Source of the DNA: Monarcha castaneiventris obscurior
Lineage: Eukaryota; Chordata; Aves; Passeriformes; Monarchidae
Assembly: GCA_026261815.1 (NCBI GenBank)
Contig: JAMPIT010000230.1
Location: 5,393,001-5,457,000, forward strand
Length of the DNA: 64,000 nt
Direction of reading: 5' to 3'
Shown: positions 49,006 through 60,100 of the stretch, one piece after another
How positions within the stretch are numbered: the stretch's first letter is position 1
Layout: each line of letters begins with the position of its first letter
The notes under the pieces: generated by a model
Seen by the model: only the letters and a program-made list of their open reading frames with translations
The model's database searches: none
Told to the model about the DNA's origin: nothing
Position numbers and translations under genes: made by a program

Positions 49006-49745
49006 ATCATAAAATCATAAAATGGTTTGGCTTGGAAGGGACTTTAAAGATCTCATTCCACCCCTCCTGCCAGGGGCAGGGACACCTTCCACTAGACCAG
49101 GTTGCTCAAAGCCCCTTCTAACCTGGCCTCGAACACTTCCAGGAATGGCACATCCACAGCTTCTCTGGGCAACCTGTGACAGTGCCTCACCACTCTCTGA
49201 GTAAAAAATTTCTTTCTAATATCTAACCTAAATCTACCCTCATTCAGTTTAAAACCATTCCTCCTTGTCCTACCAGCCCATGCCCTTATAAAAGTCCCTC
49301 TCTAACTCACTTTTAGCCCCTTTTAGGCACTGGAAGGGGCTATAAGGTCTCTCTGGAGCCTTCTCTTCTCCGGGCTGAACAGCCCTATGTCTCTCATATA
49401 TAGGAGAGGAGTCTCCATAGTAGAGGTTCTCCAGCCCTCTTCATGGTCCAAGTTGGAACCCACCAGGGTGGAGTAGAGAGGCAGCATCCTCTCCCTCAAC
49501 CTGCTGGTCACACTGCTTGTGATGCAGCCCAGGATGTGGTTGGGTTTTTTCTGGGCTGTGGGTTCACACTGCTGGGTCATGTTGAGCTTCTTGTCCATGA
49601 AATCCCCCAAGTCCTTCTTGCCAGGGCTGCTGTCAATCCATTCCCTGCCCAGACTGTGTTTGTGCTTGGGGTTGCCCTGACCCAGGTGCCCTTGGCCTTG
49701 TTAAACTTCATGGCTGAGGGTGTGCTCAATCCCACAGCCCATGTC
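49006..49745 (-). mobile_element. CR1 LINE, ORF2 C-terminus and 3' end, reverse
   Basis: The 3' terminus at the low coordinate shows a variant octamer array (AAAATCAT repeated) followed by GGTTTGGCTTGGAAGGGACT and the standard CR1 3' block, including TTTCTAATATCTAACCTAAA. Reading the minus strand from about 49710 down gives MKFNKAKGTWVRATPSTNTV-like sequence, then MDKKLNMTQQCEPTAQKK, HILGCITSSVTSRLRERM and LPLYSTLVGSNLDHEE, and after a deletion RDIGLFSPEKRRLQRDLI. These match the ORF2 region after the reverse transcriptase in CR1 proteins. Part of ORF2 between the LPLYSTLV and GLFSPEKRR blocks is missing. At about 740 bases it is among the longer copies here, but it is 5'-truncated and inactive. 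Confidence 0.95.
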
Positions 49746-50123
49746 ACCATCATGGCAGCACATGTGAGAACACAGGGCTGAGAACGCCCTTATCCATGTA
49801 CACATCTATAAATAACTGGCATTTTAGTTGGGTTTTCCTAAAATACAGTATGCATAAGCCACATGGGTTGTTGTATTGGCACCAGTGTGGGAACAACAGG
49901 GAGTCCCAACTTCCAAGTGAGTGGCCCAGTGAAGCCCTTTGGTCCAGGGTCAATTCCTAACCTTTGTCTCTCATTAAAATATCATTCAAGTGCTAAAAAC
50001 GTTCTTCCCACTGGTTATATCATTATGAATGTTTACCCTGCCAGTACCTGGAAAAAATTGCTCTCTGAGGTAGAGCCAAATACCATTACTAGATCTCCAG
50101 AAGATTTGACAGTGAAATTAATT
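49746..50123. other. Unique sequence, nothing recognised
   Basis: This is a short interval between a CR1 copy and a possible SINE tail. No feature is seen. Confidence 0.5.
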
Positions 50124-50190
50124 AGTTAATCTTTGTAAAGTGCTTTGAAGATGAAGAGCTCACTATGACTTTTAGGTAATGTTATTATAG
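50124..50190 (+). repeat. Possible MIR-like SINE tail
   Basis: TAATCTTTGTAAAGTGCTTT followed by GAAGATGAAGAGCTCACTAT and, after a short gap, TAATGTTATTAT fits the 'tttgtaaagcgctttgaagatgaaaggcgctat...tattatt' tail of ancient amniote SINEs. Only this segment is recognisable; a core upstream was not found. The phrase is short, so the call is tentative. Confidence 0.45.
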
Positions 50191-53100
50191 GTTAGTGAGT
50201 CATTTTGTGAATTTAAGGCAGAGGAGTCTCTTTTACAGCGTCTTATATCATGACTTTCACCGTGTTTGTGCGGCTGACCAGTCTTGTCCTGTTGTCTCCT
50301 GAACCCTTCCCTCTGTCTTAATTCTTGTGCTGCCTCTAATCCTGTAGGGCAAGCTCCATGGTGAGGGACTGGGCTTTTTGAGAGGAAATTTCCTTTGCAT
50401 GTTGAGAATATTCTGGTAAAAACTGTTTTCAGCAAGTTTCACTCCTTGCCACTGCTTCCCCCTTTGCTGGGAAGTTTGCCATCCGAGCCTGTTTTGGCAG
50501 GTGGCTACTTCTCCTGCCTGAAGAGACTCAGACCCCAACATCCCCAGTCTCCCACAAAAGGGCAGCCCAATCCACTCTGGCTCGCTGCCCTGGGCCCCAC
50601 CTGGATGCTCTCTGATCTGCTTGTGGATCTGCTTGCTCCTGGTTGGTATTAGGTCAGGGACTTTCCTCCTGCTGTGTGTTTGTGCAGAATGCAGCACCCT
50701 GGTTCCCCACCAGACTCTCAGATATTGCTGTAATGCAGGTAATAAATAATAACAACCTTTAAACCTCTAGTGCAAATTACAGCCTCATGCAACACCTACG
50801 TAATTTGGTATAATATTAGCACAGTAGCTACCTTGGGAGAACTATATTCAGATAAGAGAATACACAATAATAACCCTTCAATCTGAAATCAAATGGAATT
50901 GTTTAAATGCCTACAGCTCCTTTTCTGCCACCATGCATTTTAAAGAAAAGTAGGAGCACAAAAGGGAAGTGAGGGTGACATAACTAACTGAAGACAAAAG
51001 GAATAAAACAAAAAATAGTAAAGCATACTAATGATGTCATTTCTCCTGTATAATACACAAAAATTCTTCTTATGTCTGAGTTCCCCTTGCATCTAGCCCT
51101 CCATGATTACAATGGAGGTGATGAGCCCTCTCCCAGTGTTTATAGTCTGAGGTTCCAATCTTGCAAACATTTACATGCATGTTTAACTTTATGCACACAA
51201 TTAGTGCAATTGAAGTCATGCCACTTGCAAGACAAGATGCAACAAGTGAGTGTATCAAACGCTAGGTGGGAAAAGGGCGGCAGACAGATGAAGGGTAGTA
51301 ATGATAAGATCATGTGGTTACCTGGGCTAACTCTGCACGCTCAATGACTCCAAATGCCTTTTTTATTTTTGAATCATCACTTAAAAAGTTTTCCCTGTCA
51401 CTCTATAACTGCTTGTTGTGACTCAGAAAATGCTGGGCTTACTCATGTTCATATAGTATGTAATTAGTGGACTTTTTCATTTTCCCTTCATAGAAATCAT
51501 ATCTCTCCACCACTAACTAATCCTACTTTAAAAATAAGAAAAAAAAATGACCCCAAGCCTTTCTCATTTACTCTTCTGCTTTCCTTCAATCTGTTTGTGT
51601 ATTAACCTCCCCCTCCAGATACCTTCTCCAAATGAGCATCTTCTAGTTTCCTGAGGCTTTTCTTATCTTCATTGCAGCTGTCCAAGAGTCAAGATCTGAC
51701 GAACAGGAAGGCAGACCAAATATAGCAGACAGTAGGGTCCTGGAGTTGTGAACCACACATGGGCTGCTCCTAAAAACAGCTTGGCCTTGATCTATCCCTC
51801 CTGGCTCTTACTAACCAACACAACACAGGGAAGCAGACCATGAAGTCTGGCAGCATCGAAATGAATGGCACAGCTGGGTCAGCCAGGAGGGCAAAATAGT
51901 ATTGTGCAAAGACCACCTTGTTCTCACTCTTCCTTGCTCTTTGGGGAGGTGGGAAAGGCCTTTTGGCAGCTAAGTCTCTCCTCTGAAGATCTTCCAAAAA
52001 TGCTGCTTCCCCACAGACTGCCATGGGAAGCTTTGCAAAGTCAGATTTAGAAGAGTCACCCTATGCCTCTCTACACGCACTGCTGATACTCGAGGCACAT
52101 CTGTGGAGCAGGGAAGCTGTTCAAAGTTGGATGGACTTGGGAAGACAATTTAGTTTACACGTAACATTGTTATCACATAAATTGGAATAATTATCACATT
52201 TGTGTTGTATTTTCATGATATTTGCTTCACTTAAATTGTTGTTATAAAATAATTTTATGAGTTATGTTGCTATACTCTGCGGCGATGTAAGGGAGTTTTC
52301 TGAACTCAATGGTGAGGCCATGTGATTTAATTGCCACACTATTTGTTAATTAGTCTGGGTGAAAATGCCAGCACCTGAGTGTGTTTGGAGAGTGGGCGGT
52401 GAGAATGTAGCTTTCTGTGAAGTAGTTCCAAATGCCAGAGAGCTTGAATTTGTGGTTCTGATTTCTTGATGTTCTGACTTCTTTAGCTCTCCCCGCCAAA
52501 TAGCTAGCATTCAAAGTTTTCATGGGCAGAGTTTTGCTTGTGTATCTCATGCATCTGAGTGGAGGAATGTTGATCTGATTCATCACTGGATCACATCTTG
52601 TGTAGTGCAAGTGGGTTTGGATCACTCTCGGACCAGGGAGGTGGCATTTTATGCCACATTTGAAGGGTTCGAAGGGCTCAAAACAGAGGGGTCAGTGCCA
52701 GCCCCCTCAGTGTCTAGCTGTCGTGACATAGAGCAATTTGCTTGGTATCAGAGGCAAACTTGAGTCCATGTAGTCTTTGAGTAAGTTTTAGTGATCAGGT
52801 GTATACCTTGCAAAGTATTCATATAGTCTTGGGCCTGCAGGAGGATCTGGTGAAGGCAGAAACACCAGACAGGAAAGACAGTGTTGCTCATGCACAGCTT
52901 GTATCACCCACAGATATGGGTAATGGTGTATAAAAACACTGGCTTTTTCAGAGACATGTAGCACTTTAAGGAAGCTTCTGATGGGGCCCAAGGAGCTACA
53001 GGTCCTTTCCTGGCTATTGATCTGGTTGTAAGCAGCAGCAGACACAAGGCTGTCAGTTTTCTCAATGCTAATATACCCAGGCCTCGAGCTGCAAATTATG

Positions 53101-53773
53101 TTTTACATTATGTGTGTTATTTCTGGGCTAAGAAGTTTAAAGTTCAAACATCAGATGAGTTGTGTATTTCAGGGAGCAGTAAGGGTATGCCACACTCTCC
53201 TGTTCTTTCTGATGTTACAAAGCAGACTATGGTAATCTCTGAGCTGGCAGAGTCACTCAGCTTTTAAACAGCATGGATGAGAAAGTAGCCATGCTTCTGT
53301 CATGTTTTGGAAACACAGGATAAAACACTCCCTACATAATACATGTTTTGATGACTTCAAGGCTTAAGGAAGACAAGCGGATCTAGAAAGGCTCTCTGCT
53401 GCATCACAACAGACAAAGCAACAGCCTGGCAGGAGAATGACTTGAGGAAAAGGAAGTAACAACCCAGTCGTGGACTGACAGCTCCTTCGGTGCAGCCCAA
53501 GGCTTCAGGAAAGATTGATTGGCTCAGGGCAGGATGAGAAAAGAGTCCTACTTGTGAGCAGTCCCTGTCTGCCCAAGACCCAAACTGGTTACCCACAGAT
53601 ACTAATCACACTGGGAATGTCTGTGTACACATGGGGGGTTATCTGGCTCTGGTTTTGTTTTTCCTGAGTTACTATTTTCAGCCCAACAACCCACCATAAA
53701 GATATATCAGAAAGTAAATGCTGAAAAATATCTGTAAGATCCACTCATTACACCAATTTTCTTATATCCACAG
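50191..53773. other. Unique non-coding sequence, nothing recognised
   Basis: No gene is supported. The 146-codon frame at 50257-50697 (-) lies opposite other open frames and has no motif. The part at about 52140-52330 is AT-rich and complex (TTATCACATAAATTGGAATA, CTCTGCGGCGATGTAAGG) and could be conserved; this is texture only. Confidence 0.45.
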
Positions 53774-53933
53774 GAATTGTCGTCCTTTTAGCAGGTGGGT
53801 AAACCCTGTGTCTACATCATCACCGTCTTCTGCTTTGCTGGCTATAGATGGCAACAGTAAAGATGACATAAAAAGAAGTCACTCTCTTGCACCAGCAGGT
53901 GGGAAAACTGCTGAGTTCTGCACCACCCTAAAG
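53774..53933 (+). other. Candidate coding exon, gene unknown
   Basis: A good acceptor context (CAATTTTCTTATATCCACAG) ends at 53773, and a fair donor (AAG/GTAATT) follows 53933, giving a 160-base segment. One frame is open throughout, entering at the last base of a split codon and ending on a codon boundary. The peptide is Ser-rich and hydrophilic, with stretches VNPVSTSSPSSALLAIDG, DDIKRSHSLAPAGGK and TAEFCTTLK. This resembles a disordered linker with a basophilic-kinase-like KRSHS site more than random translation. I could not assign a gene. The frame is also open across the flanking bases, which weakens the case, and the chance of such an open frame is not small. No phase-compatible partner exon was found in the window. 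Confidence 0.25.
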
Positions 53934-56900
53934 GTAATTATCTCACTGGCATTTCAGAGCAGAGTCTGCCTATATGAGAGGGAAACTTCAAGTCACCTGT
54001 GCTTAATATTTAAGTTCACATTAATTTATACACAGTGTGCTAAACGGTGCCCTCATTTATATGCACACTGCCCCACAGTGATTATGTAAGAGAAACTGAG
54101 TGGAGAATTTGATCTAGTGTGATTTCAAAAATAGCACTATGAAGTTAAATTGGTATAAATGCAGAGGGAGTAAATCCACAGAAGAACATAACGTATGGTA
54201 TAAAACAGGAAGTTTCGGTGATGATGCTGTCAATGAAAACTCAACACCTGGATGGGTCCCTGCCCAAATGGCAAACTCTCCCAAACATTCTCCTGTCCGT
54301 CACATGCATGCAAAGCCACCAGCAGCAAGAAAAGGCAGGACACTCCTGGGCATTAAGAAACCTTGTAAGATAGTGAAGCTCCGACTGAGGAGCAGAAAAA
54401 GGGGGAGAGAATAGGCTGTTTAATCACCCTGCAGATAAGATAATTGTGGCTCAAATTCACAAGTGTAAGGTAAAAATTCACTACATGCATGAAACTAAAA
54501 CTATTTTATTTCAGGAAAGCTGGCAGAATGATTCAACAGCTTCCTGTGGCTTAACTGCTATGATACAGTAGAAATAACCTTTCTTCTGTCTGGGTCTTAG
54601 GAAGTATTGTGTTTCATCCTTGCTGAGCGACCTGCATTTCACAGGTCAGATGTAAAAATTATCCAAGACTCAGTTCTCTTGCCCCTCAGCATGCTGAGGG
54701 TTCATTAGAAAGGGTGCCTGGTGCAGAGTGTACCTGGCACCCAGTACTCATTTGCCCTTCCTTGTTCACAGAGCTGCCCAGTTCCCCGTGTGCCTGACCA
54801 CTGGCCAAGAGGACATCCGGATCCAACACCTGCAGAAAGGGGAGCTCTTCCCTTCCCTTTGGACCAGCCAAAGTGGCTCTCCCCTTCCCCTGCAGGCATG
54901 GGGCAGTGCAAGGAATGAGCCAGCCAGACCTCGTGCTCCACCTGGGACACAGTGCGCTGGCAGTACTGTGGGGTAGGAAAAGGTTCTGTTCCTAACAGTG
55001 ACCCTTGCTCCAACTTGTGTCTATTGATGCCAGCAAGGGCAGCCATTGCTGGGGCTGGTAGAGCCTAGAAAAGCTCAGTGCATTTTATTAGCAGGTGACT
55101 GAGAAAAATCAGCATGAACCTCAGCATTAAATTTTTTGGTGTTTGTGTGGTGTTAGCATTACAGCCTTGTGTAAAACTAAGTCATTGAACTGCCACCCTG
55201 GCTTGGTCATAAGAATTTGAGTCTCATATGCAGCACTGGGGCCCCATCACAATGACAAGTGATAGTGCTTCAGAGGGTATTTCTTACAGGCACTGTGCTC
55301 AAATTTCTGCAATGCTGTACTGCTTGGCTTCCAAATTGAAAATACTCTGGTGGTGGAATAATACTTCTTCTTTTCCAATCTTCTGTTATTTCCAGGTGCA
55401 TAATTATATTTTATGGGGACATAATAACATGGTATCTTATACACCATTATGATGAGTGAGGTTTGTAAAATTTTAAAAAAAGTTCAATGACAGGACCTCA
55501 AGACATTTAAATATCTGGCGATGTGGATGGGACACATTACATCTAACACCAGCCACCAAAATGGTGCATGTTTAACCTAAGTGAGCCATCTCACATCCCA
55601 AAGGGGAGCTCAGCCCTGGCAGAGGGCAAGGCATCCTCCCTGTAAAAGGCACTGTCAGTCATTTCATGGAGGTTTCTGACGCTTTCCACTGACCCCAGGT
55701 GCAGCTGAGATCCATGGGTTAGATGAGACACATATATTTTAGAGACCTAATTTATGGGACATTGATCCAACACTAGGGTGAGATGTGGTACTGGAGTTAC
55801 CTGCACAATACTGTTACAGGAACATGTAGCTAGTAACTAATACTGCCTCCATGTATATTTTAGGCACTTTTAAAATTAAAACTTAAAGGGTTAGGAGTCA
55901 AAGTCAGTGACTTTTAGTCTTCTCCTTGACCTTGATGCAGCTGAAACCAATAGAAGAGACACTTGGTTTTAAAAACAAAAACTCCCAGTCAAGGCAAACT
56001 CCTGGATGCTGAAGGTTTTGCGTAAGATCACTGTGGGAGCTTCAGGCAGGTAAACAAGTCACAAGACAGCTTAGGTGTGTAAAATTACTATGGATCTCTT
56101 GAATTAGGTCCAACTCATCTCCTTTTTATATCAACATAGGGCCCCATAGGCCCAAGGCTGTGCTTATGCTTTTCCAGCATAAGCATTTTTCTGTAGGCAA
56201 AAGCTCCATCTGACCAGAATGTTATGGATATAATTTCTAAGGCTTTTTGAGATCCTGGGGTTTAATACAGTGCATAAATGTGAATGCTGCTATTGAAGCT
56301 GCTGCACTACTAAGAGTAGAACTTTGGTGACACAGAAATAGAGGTTTGATAATTATTTGATATGATGGATCAGTTAATGATTTGCAAGTAGCCAACAGCT
56401 TAAATCTCCTGCAGCCCAGTCTTTACATTTGGGGCTCGCTCTCCTGCTCACCTTTCCTGGAATGCCAGCTATGATGAGCAAGCTATTTTCAGTTTCTTAT
56501 TAGGTAGCTGCCTTTGGACCAGTTCCTACACTACTTAGCATTTTGCCTGAGTAGCAAATTCAGGATCTGGCCCTAGGAAACCTGTTCTCTTGGCACATTC
56601 TCTTGGCCAATGCCTTGTTAGCATAGTTATCTCTAATATCTGCTATGTGCTGTCTGCAGTGGCCTGTGTAGGCACCTCTAGAAGATGGAGTTGTTGTGAC
56701 ACTTGTCTCACAAAAGAGCCTCTCCAGTTCTTCACTTTGAAGGTCCACTAAAAGGTGTGTCTATGATGACACATCTGCTCTGGTATTATTTTTTTCTTCT
56801 TTCTCATATTAAAAAGTACTGTGTTAAGTTCTTGTCGCTGTGCCAGGACGTCACTCGATACATGTAGAGGAGAAACAGTTTAAAGCTACTTGACTAACAG

Positions 56901-57110
56901 CTTCCTCTGTCAAATATGACATTAGAGTTATGATTGTCTCTTTTTTATCTCTTCACTTTGATGACAGGCTTATCTGAGGTAGTGAGACAAAGAGCTGAGT
57001 TGATTCAGCCTACCATGCTGTGCAGGTGAGAGTTTTGAGATCAAGTACAGCTGTTCGAAGGGCAAGTCCTAGTGCTGAATGACAGCTGCTTTCATCAGAA
57101 GCATGGCTTG
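53934..57110. other. Unique non-coding sequence, nothing recognised
   Basis: No gene is supported. The GC-richer part at about 54700-55070 has open frames on both strands without motifs. The words at 56020-56055 (TTTTGCGTAAGATCACTGTG, GGAGCTTCAGGCAG) loosely fit a reverse-oriented MIR-like core but are too degenerate to call. At 56525-56575 'ttcaggatctggccctagg' may be the end of an old repeat. Confidence 0.45.
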
Positions 57111-57146
57111 TTTTTTCTTTCTTTTTTTTTCTTTCTCTCTCTCTCT

Positions 57147-57193
<47 letters not shown>
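57111..57193. repeat. 83-base pure pyrimidine tract, (CT)n then T44
   Basis: The plus strand is pure pyrimidine for 83 bases: T/C mixtures, then about nine CT units, then 44 T. CR1 does not make poly(A) tails, so this is unlikely to be a LINE tail on the minus strand and is better read as an expanded simple repeat. Length is probably unreliable because of assembly and polymerase slippage. The Lys/Arg/Glu-rich open frame on the other strand is an artefact. Confidence 0.95.
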
Positions 57194-57194
<1 letters not shown>

Positions 57195-60100
57195 ACAATG
57201 CCAAGAAATTTGACTGAGGCTTAAGGAATGTACAAGCTTAAATATCAAAATGTGACTGCTTGTGTAATAATGTCAGTCTGAGCTACTGGCTCCTTTTGAT
57301 ATTCTTAGATCAGATCAGATGCTCACAGAAAATCAAATGTGTTATTGCTGATTCCGGTCAGGAGTGAATTTATTTACCAAACCTCTGTGTGTGAATCTGA
57401 CAGTACAGGATATCACACCTAGTGCAATACTGTATGGAATATTAACATTTTGGATTTGTTGCTAGGAAAGGGCTGCAGCTTGTTCAGGTCTCTGCTTTTC
57501 AATCAGCACTTTCCATGATCACACTTTTAACCATTTTTTGCAGAGCAAAGGGATATTCCACACCTTCTCCTTCCCTTCTCCTGCCACCTGACTTCTCAAA
57601 ACCAATTGTTAGTGATTTGGTAAGTTTATCAGCCCTCTCTCCAAGTGCCCTCAGAGAGTGTACGTTATTGGGACTTTTGACATGTGGCTATTTTGAATTT
57701 CACAGAACACTCCCATATGCAGATGCAGCATGAGGTTTTGCAAAAAAAGCACTCAGCTTTTATTGCATGAACAAAATCTCCCATGTAAGCAAGCAAAGAG
57801 GTATGTGCTTATCCAAGTATTTATCTATGCCTGCAGGTATTTGAAGTTTGTGAAGGAGTGCAGGGTTTGTACATGTACCGGTTGGACTATACATACATGT
57901 TATTAAAAGCTGGATATACCTAGGGCTCTCTCTCACTCTGCCTATCCAGGAAGGACTATATTTCAGGTTTTCTTGTGTTCCTTGAACCGAAGAACCTGAT
58001 TTTTTCCCTACTCTTTCCTTTCTACTTTTCTGCTAAGTCACAAAATATATTCTCTTCCAAAACCTTCAGGCATATGACCACATTCATGCTTTTTACTATT
58101 TCCTCTTGCTTTTCCTCAAAGACCATTCAAGCAGTCTAACTTCCTGGAACTGACAGATCCTGGCCATGGGACATTGGAAAGTCTTGAGGATAAAGACACT
58201 ACTTTTTTTTCTATAATGAGCATGTCTCTGTAGAAGTATTTTTCCAGTACGTTTTTCTCACCAGCAGGAGACACTGCCTTTTCTGCCATGAAATGTGTAA
58301 GAGCCTAGGAGTTTATCTTAGGTGAAAACAATCATTCATGTCAGCCAGTAAAGATACTGGAAATAAGAAGAGTATTTGTAGCCACTACAATATTCCAGTA
58401 TATGGTACTTTTGCAGCTATTGATTGATATTCACTGAAACCTAGAGAGAGTAGATTCTATTAATACCAAATCTACCTATTAATCTCTATTAATATTAAAA
58501 CAGGACTGAAAGAATCATGTGAAGAAACTCAGGAAAGTCAGAGGGCTTGTTCATACTGTAGCAATGTCTAATATTTATACAAATACCCATTGCACAAGAA
58601 GAAAAGAAAAAATGCTGGTGATTCTCTGTTTCCATATATGCATTATAACTTATTATATTATACTGTAACAAACTTATGGACCAATACACTTGAGGAAGAG
58701 GGTTCTAGCTGTGAAATTATCTCTGTGTGTTAGGAACTTGCTCTTACCCAGATCCCACCACTGTAGTCATGTAAAGGGAAATCCTACACTCCATGGTATC
58801 CTGTTCTCACACCAAGGGCCACTAGTGCCATTATGCCATATCTTCCACCACATGCAAGGCCACAGAATGTAAAGAAATACAGGAAAACAGATGTGTCCCA
58901 TCTCAAAACCTCTTGGAGCAAGGCTAATCTAATTTTATTTTAAATAGGAATCTGGGAGAACAGCCCACCACACACTACTGCAGCAATGCAAGCTTGCATA
59001 GGAATTAGGAGTCTAGGGCTGCAGAAAATTAACATCATTTTAGTACCATTGAAATTTGAGGCACTGGGTACCTAGATGCTTTTGAAAATCTCAGTATGCC
59101 TTAATTTGCCCTTCTTGACATCTAAATATCTTCAAAAAAATATGGCCACTTTCCTTCCAACAGAGACTTCAAAATTTTAGATCCTTTCATTATTAGAGTC
59201 GGAGTGGTAGCTAATTGTTACTGAGGAGCTTTTCACTGTGGCCAAACCCAACAATAACAAGCAATAAAAGTCTAATAATCCAAGCGATCGACTGTGTATT
59301 GAATAATTCTTCTGAGAGCACAATGCAACTAGCACAATTCTGGGCATACTAAAGAGAGTGAAAGATTAAAAACCTAAATGAACACAGAAAATGTCTGTCA
59401 CGTCAGATACATCAACTCTGTCAGTCCAATACATACACTTAATTAAAATGGTTCAACCATCTGTCCAAGAGGGTACATGGGAAAACTTTAATTGATCGTC
59501 TCAGTTTTTCCAAGCGATCAGGAAATAGGGCTAAAGCTAGCTCTCCTGGAATGGATTTAAGAATTATAAAACTGACAGTTGGGGAATTTTCTGCTTTAGC
59601 TATTTTAAGCCTCTCTTATTTCTCTCCACAACTTTGACAGAATTGGACAATTCAAAAATACAGATGCATCTGAAGTACCAAGAAGGTGAATGACATCCCT
59701 GGGTGACAGCCAGGCCTTGTGCCTGAGGGGTGATGTGCTGTGAAGAAGGGTAGGTGCTTTCCTGCCCTCCCTGGAGGGCACTGCAGAGGAGCAAAGGCAG
59801 CTTTCATTTTCCACTGGGGCTCTCCAGGAGCTCAGTGAATGGAAACAGCTGAGAGGACATGCAGGATTCCTCACTGCTTTATTCACCTCACCCGCCTCTT
59901 GATCAGGTCTCTGCTCCGGAAAAAGGTGCAAAGTCAGAGTTCTGTTCACTGGGGTGTAGCCATCTCACCTGGAGTTGTGCCTAGGGTGGTGGATCCTGGG
60001 ATGGGATTCAATTCATCTTACTTCATCTGCCTTCATCAAACCTGAGCTGGTCACCTTATGAAATCAGTGAAAGAAAGGCCCCTCTAGAAGGTGGGTGAAG

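Noticed and set aside
56000..56070. Reverse-oriented MIR-like core
   Set aside because: Only one loosely matching phrase, too degenerate to distinguish from chance.
56960..57000. TGAGGTAGT word resembling the let-7 5' end
   Set aside because: The following bases (GAGACAAAGAG) do not match let-7, and I see no supporting hairpin.
57010..57204. Lys/Arg/Glu-rich open frame on the minus strand
   Set aside because: It is the translation of the polypyrimidine tract, not a protein.
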